Source: an uncultured Ureaplasma sp. (GTDB lineage Bacteria; Bacillota_I; Bacilli_A; Mycoplasmatales; Mycoplasmoidaceae). From it: a stretch of DNA of 41,322 nt. Made by a program: the position numbers and the translations under genes. Within the stretch, counting starts at the first letter, position 1; the number at the start of each line of letters is the position of its first letter. Shown here piece by piece: positions 40,101 to 41,322 of the stretch. The notes beneath the pieces are model-generated. The model was not told the origin of the DNA. It searched no databases and saw only the letters and a program-made list of their open reading frames with translations. The stretch is from positions 1-41,322 of the forward strand of contig CADAXN010000004.1 in the NCBI GenBank assembly GCA_902791895.1, given 5' to 3'.

Positions 40101-40243
40101 ATTGATTTAACAACTTACATAACATGTATCGAATTAGAGTAAGACGTATTCAATCTGCGACTGAAAAACGTAATTTAGATAAGATTGATGAAGAATTGAT
40201 TGATACAATCAATATTAATACAAGACCAAGAGAAAAAGATTAA
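37124..40243 (+). CDS. secDF: Fused protein-export protein SecDF
   Basis: Proton-driven accessory of the Sec channel. The 1039-aa product is a SecD-SecF fusion: an N-terminal helix (about 12-33), a very large extracellular domain (about 35-490), a membrane block with helices such as VLLLIIGIVVSVLYRIPGFI and FLILFLSGFGLSLGLLVGVL, then a SecF half starting with a helix near 720 (LSIALPIIIIGLILAFTVGS), a short outer domain, and a final membrane block up to about 985. The C-terminus is basic. The first outer domain is about twice the usual P1 size. Two ATGs lie two codons apart (37124, 37130); the second fits a near-leaderless start. Confidence 0.88.
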
Positions 40244-40252
40244 GGGGAAAAT

Positions 40253-40792
40253 ATGAAATATAGATCCGTTGAACAAATACTAAGAGAACACATTGCTGAG
40301 ATTAAGGACTTTCCAAGTCCTGGAATTATTTTTAGGGATTTAACTCCAATATTAGCTGATAGTAAAATTTTCACATTAGCTATTGATGAATTATACCATC
40401 GTACTGTAGATTTAAAGTACAATGTAATTCTTTCTCCAGAATCACGCGGATTCTGATTTGGATTACCTCTAGCGACAAAAGCACAAGTAAGTTTTGTACC
40501 TGTTCGTAAACCAGGAAAATTACCACGTAAAGTACTTACACAAAAATACGAATTAGAATATGATTCTGGTGAATTACAAATTCATGCAGATGCTATTAAA
40601 CCAGGAAGTAGAGTTCTAATTGTTGACGATTTAATTGCAACTGGTGGAACAGTTCAAGCAATTATTGACCTTGTTAAAAGATCAGGTTCTACAGTTGTTG
40701 GTTGTGCATTTTGTGTAAACCTAGAAAATCTACCTGGTTCAAAAAGATTGAAAGAATTAAATATTCCTAATTTCTCATTGGTTAATCTATAG
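40253..40792 (+). CDS. apt: Adenine phosphoribosyltransferase
   Basis: Salvages adenine to AMP using PRPP. The 179-aa protein starts with a typical hood (REHIAEIKDFPSPGIIFRDL), has SPESRGFWFGLPLATKAQ, the flexible catalytic loop FVPVRKPGKLPR, YELEYDSGELQIHADAI, and the PRPP motif RVLIVDDLIATGGTVQA. TGA(Trp) at 40454. It begins 9 nt after secDF with GGGG as Shine-Dalgarno; secDF-apt adjacency is also known in other Firmicutes. With deoD broken here, apt is the visible remaining purine salvage step. Confidence 0.97.
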
Positions 40793-40804
40793 TTATTGGA
40801 TTTA

Positions 40805-40878
40805 GCTGAATTAGTTTAGTGGAAAAATAAGTGAATGGTAATCACTTGCCTCAAGTTCGATTCTTGAATTCAGCACCA
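40805..40878 (+). tRNA. tRNA-Thr (anticodon GGT)
   Basis: 74 nt with encoded CCA. Acceptor GCTGAAT/ATTCAGC, D-arm GTTT/AAAT around AGTGGAA, anticodon stem AGTGA/TCACT with loop ATGGTAA (anticodon GGT), T-arm TCAAG/CTTGA with TTCGATT. It begins 12 nt after apt. Confidence 0.93.
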
Positions 40879-40887
40879 TTAACTATT

Positions 40888-40962
40888 TGGGTAGTAGCCA
40901 AGCGGTAAGGCCTCTGATTCTGAATCAGACATGCGTTGGTTCGAATCCAACCTACCCAGCCA
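40888..40962 (+). tRNA. tRNA-Gln (anticodon CTG)
   Basis: 75 nt with encoded CCA. Acceptor TGGGTAG/CTACCCA, with the U1-A72 pair characteristic of tRNA-Gln; D-arm GCC/GGC; anticodon stem TCTGA/TCAGA with loop TTCTGAA (anticodon CTG); T-arm GTTGG/CCAAC with TTCGAAT. All stems are perfectly paired. It follows tRNA-Thr after 9 nt. Confidence 0.93.
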
Positions 40963-40985
40963 TAAATACTAAAACTATCATTGAA

Positions 40986-41007
40986 TCACTATTTCTAGTG
41001 ACTTTTT
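40986..41007 (+). terminator. Terminator of the tRNA-Thr/Gln unit
   Basis: TCACTA-TTTC-TAGTGA stem-loop followed by C and five T, 24 nt after tRNA-Gln. Confidence 0.7.
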
Positions 41008-41075
41008 GTGTAATGTTGCAAAAGATGGCAACAAATTGGACAATATCTATTGCCGTTTTTAACTTTTTTCTCATA

Positions 41076-41100
41076 GAACTATATTATGAATGTATAGTTC
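41076..41100. repeat. Hairpin, possible second terminator
   Basis: Perfect inverted repeat GAACTATA-N9-TATAGTTC, followed by AAGCTATTTTTT on the plus strand. It lies between the tRNAs and the transposase remnant and may be part of the insertion sequence end. Confidence 0.45.
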
Positions 41101-41118
41101 AAGCTATTTTTTAAATTT

Positions 41119-41140
41119 TATGTATGTATTCACATACATA
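41119..41140. repeat. Perfect 9-bp hairpin
   Basis: TATGTATGT-ATTC-ACATACATA, a compact stem-loop 28 nt beyond the transposase stop codon. Without a T-tract close by on either strand, it is more likely an element-associated structure than a terminator. Confidence 0.4.
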
Positions 41141-41168
41141 CTTAATGAATTTTTGAGCGAAGTATAGT

Positions 41169-41321
41169 TTAAAGTGCCCAATTAATTAAACTTAATTCAT
41201 TATATCTTTCCTTTGCTGAATGCAATCCTAAAGTTTCCCGATAAATCTCATTAATTTTTTTAATTTCATTATCAATTTCATCTTGCGATATTGTGGAAAA
41301 ATCAAAACCTTTTGGATAAAT
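41169..41321 (-). mobile_element. C-terminal end of an IS30-like transposase (cut by the window)
   Basis: The last 50 residues of a minus-strand reading frame open at the window edge. IYPKGFDFSTISQDEIDNEI followed by INEIYRETLGLHSAKERYNE corresponds to the end of IS30-family transposases, which read 'P-K-G-T-D-F...I...iN.rpRk.L.yktP.E.f'. Here the R-P-R-K and T-P positions are changed (IYRETLGLHSA), so it may be a diverged or inactive copy. The inverted repeats cannot be defined because the other end is outside; the sequence around 41012-41060 (GGCAACAAATTGGACAATAT) is a candidate for the terminal region. Confidence 0.5.
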
Positions 41322-41322
41322 C

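Noticed and set aside
40887-41114. 75-codon open frame beginning at tRNA-Gln
   Set aside because: Its first third is the tRNA itself; the rest crosses a terminator.
1-41322. CRISPR arrays, restriction-modification, toxin-antitoxin pairs, integrative element, replication origin
   Set aside because: None seen: no regularly spaced repeats, no cas or methylase genes, no DnaA-box cluster in the intergenic regions read.

Overview
The window is a slice of an AT-rich mollicute (mycoplasma-type) chromosome. UGA is read as tryptophan: nearly every conserved gene (tuf, smc, uvrA, thrS, rnr, ftsY, ftsZ, secDF, dnaJ, the nitroreductase) runs through in-frame TGA codons exactly where the families carry Trp or tolerate it. 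All coordinates below were joined across those codons. Gene content (EF-Tu, RNase HIII, FtsZ with an FtsA-like neighbour, SecDF, nucleoside salvage, no cell-wall genes) fits a wall-less parasite of the Mycoplasma pneumoniae/penetrans type; the species cannot be named from this alone.

Layout. 1-9.6 kb: tuf (-), a MATE transporter (+), a DivIVA-like protein (-), rnhC and a nitroreductase (+), a 72-aa orphan (-), a HIT hydrolase (+), ribF, an rRNA/tRNA methyltransferase and a 7-TM protein (-), a SemiSWEET/PQ-loop-like protein (+), then the fossil of a BspA-type leucine-rich repeat protein. 9.6-22.5 kb is one long minus-strand block: ssb-like, thrS, a HAD-like pseudoenzyme, uvrA, galU, plsX, rnc, smc, ftsY; plsX-rnc-smc-ftsY is the classic Firmicutes order. 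22.5-24.1 kb: a membrane protein overlapping a NifU-like gene (+), a long intergenic inverted repeat and tRNA-Lys(CTT). 24.2-27.1 kb: secG-rnr-smpB (-), the conserved trans-translation/RNA decay neighbourhood. 27.2-29.8 kb: deoD-deoC-deoA (-), with deoD broken by an internal deletion. 29.9-35.1 kb: ppa (+), a ribbon-helix-helix-like gene (-), then the division cluster mraZ-rsmH-ftsA-like-ftsZ (+). 35.1-37.0 kb: dnaJ-grpE (-) behind a CIRCE operator. 37.1-41.3 kb: secDF-apt (+), tRNA-Thr(GGT), tRNA-Gln(CTG), and the end of an IS30-type transposase at the right edge.

Regulation is unusually readable. Many genes have a TATAAT box only 6-13 nt before the ATG, implying leaderless mRNAs; three divergent gene pairs share the identical 10-bp palindrome ATTATATAAT, which supplies a -10 box to both strands; the dnaJ promoter is covered by a CIRCE element; mraZ is preceded by tandem MraZ boxes that overlap its own ribosome binding site; and the RHH-like gene has a 17-bp inverted repeat filling its promoter spacer. 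Two convergent pairs have interlocked stop codons.

There is no CRISPR array, toxin-antitoxin pair or obvious defence island. The most unusual material is the decaying or altered genes (editing-site-less ThrRS, HAD protein without its catalytic Asp, deleted deoD, LRR fossil), the palindromic bidirectional promoters and the structured intergenic region near 23.9 kb.
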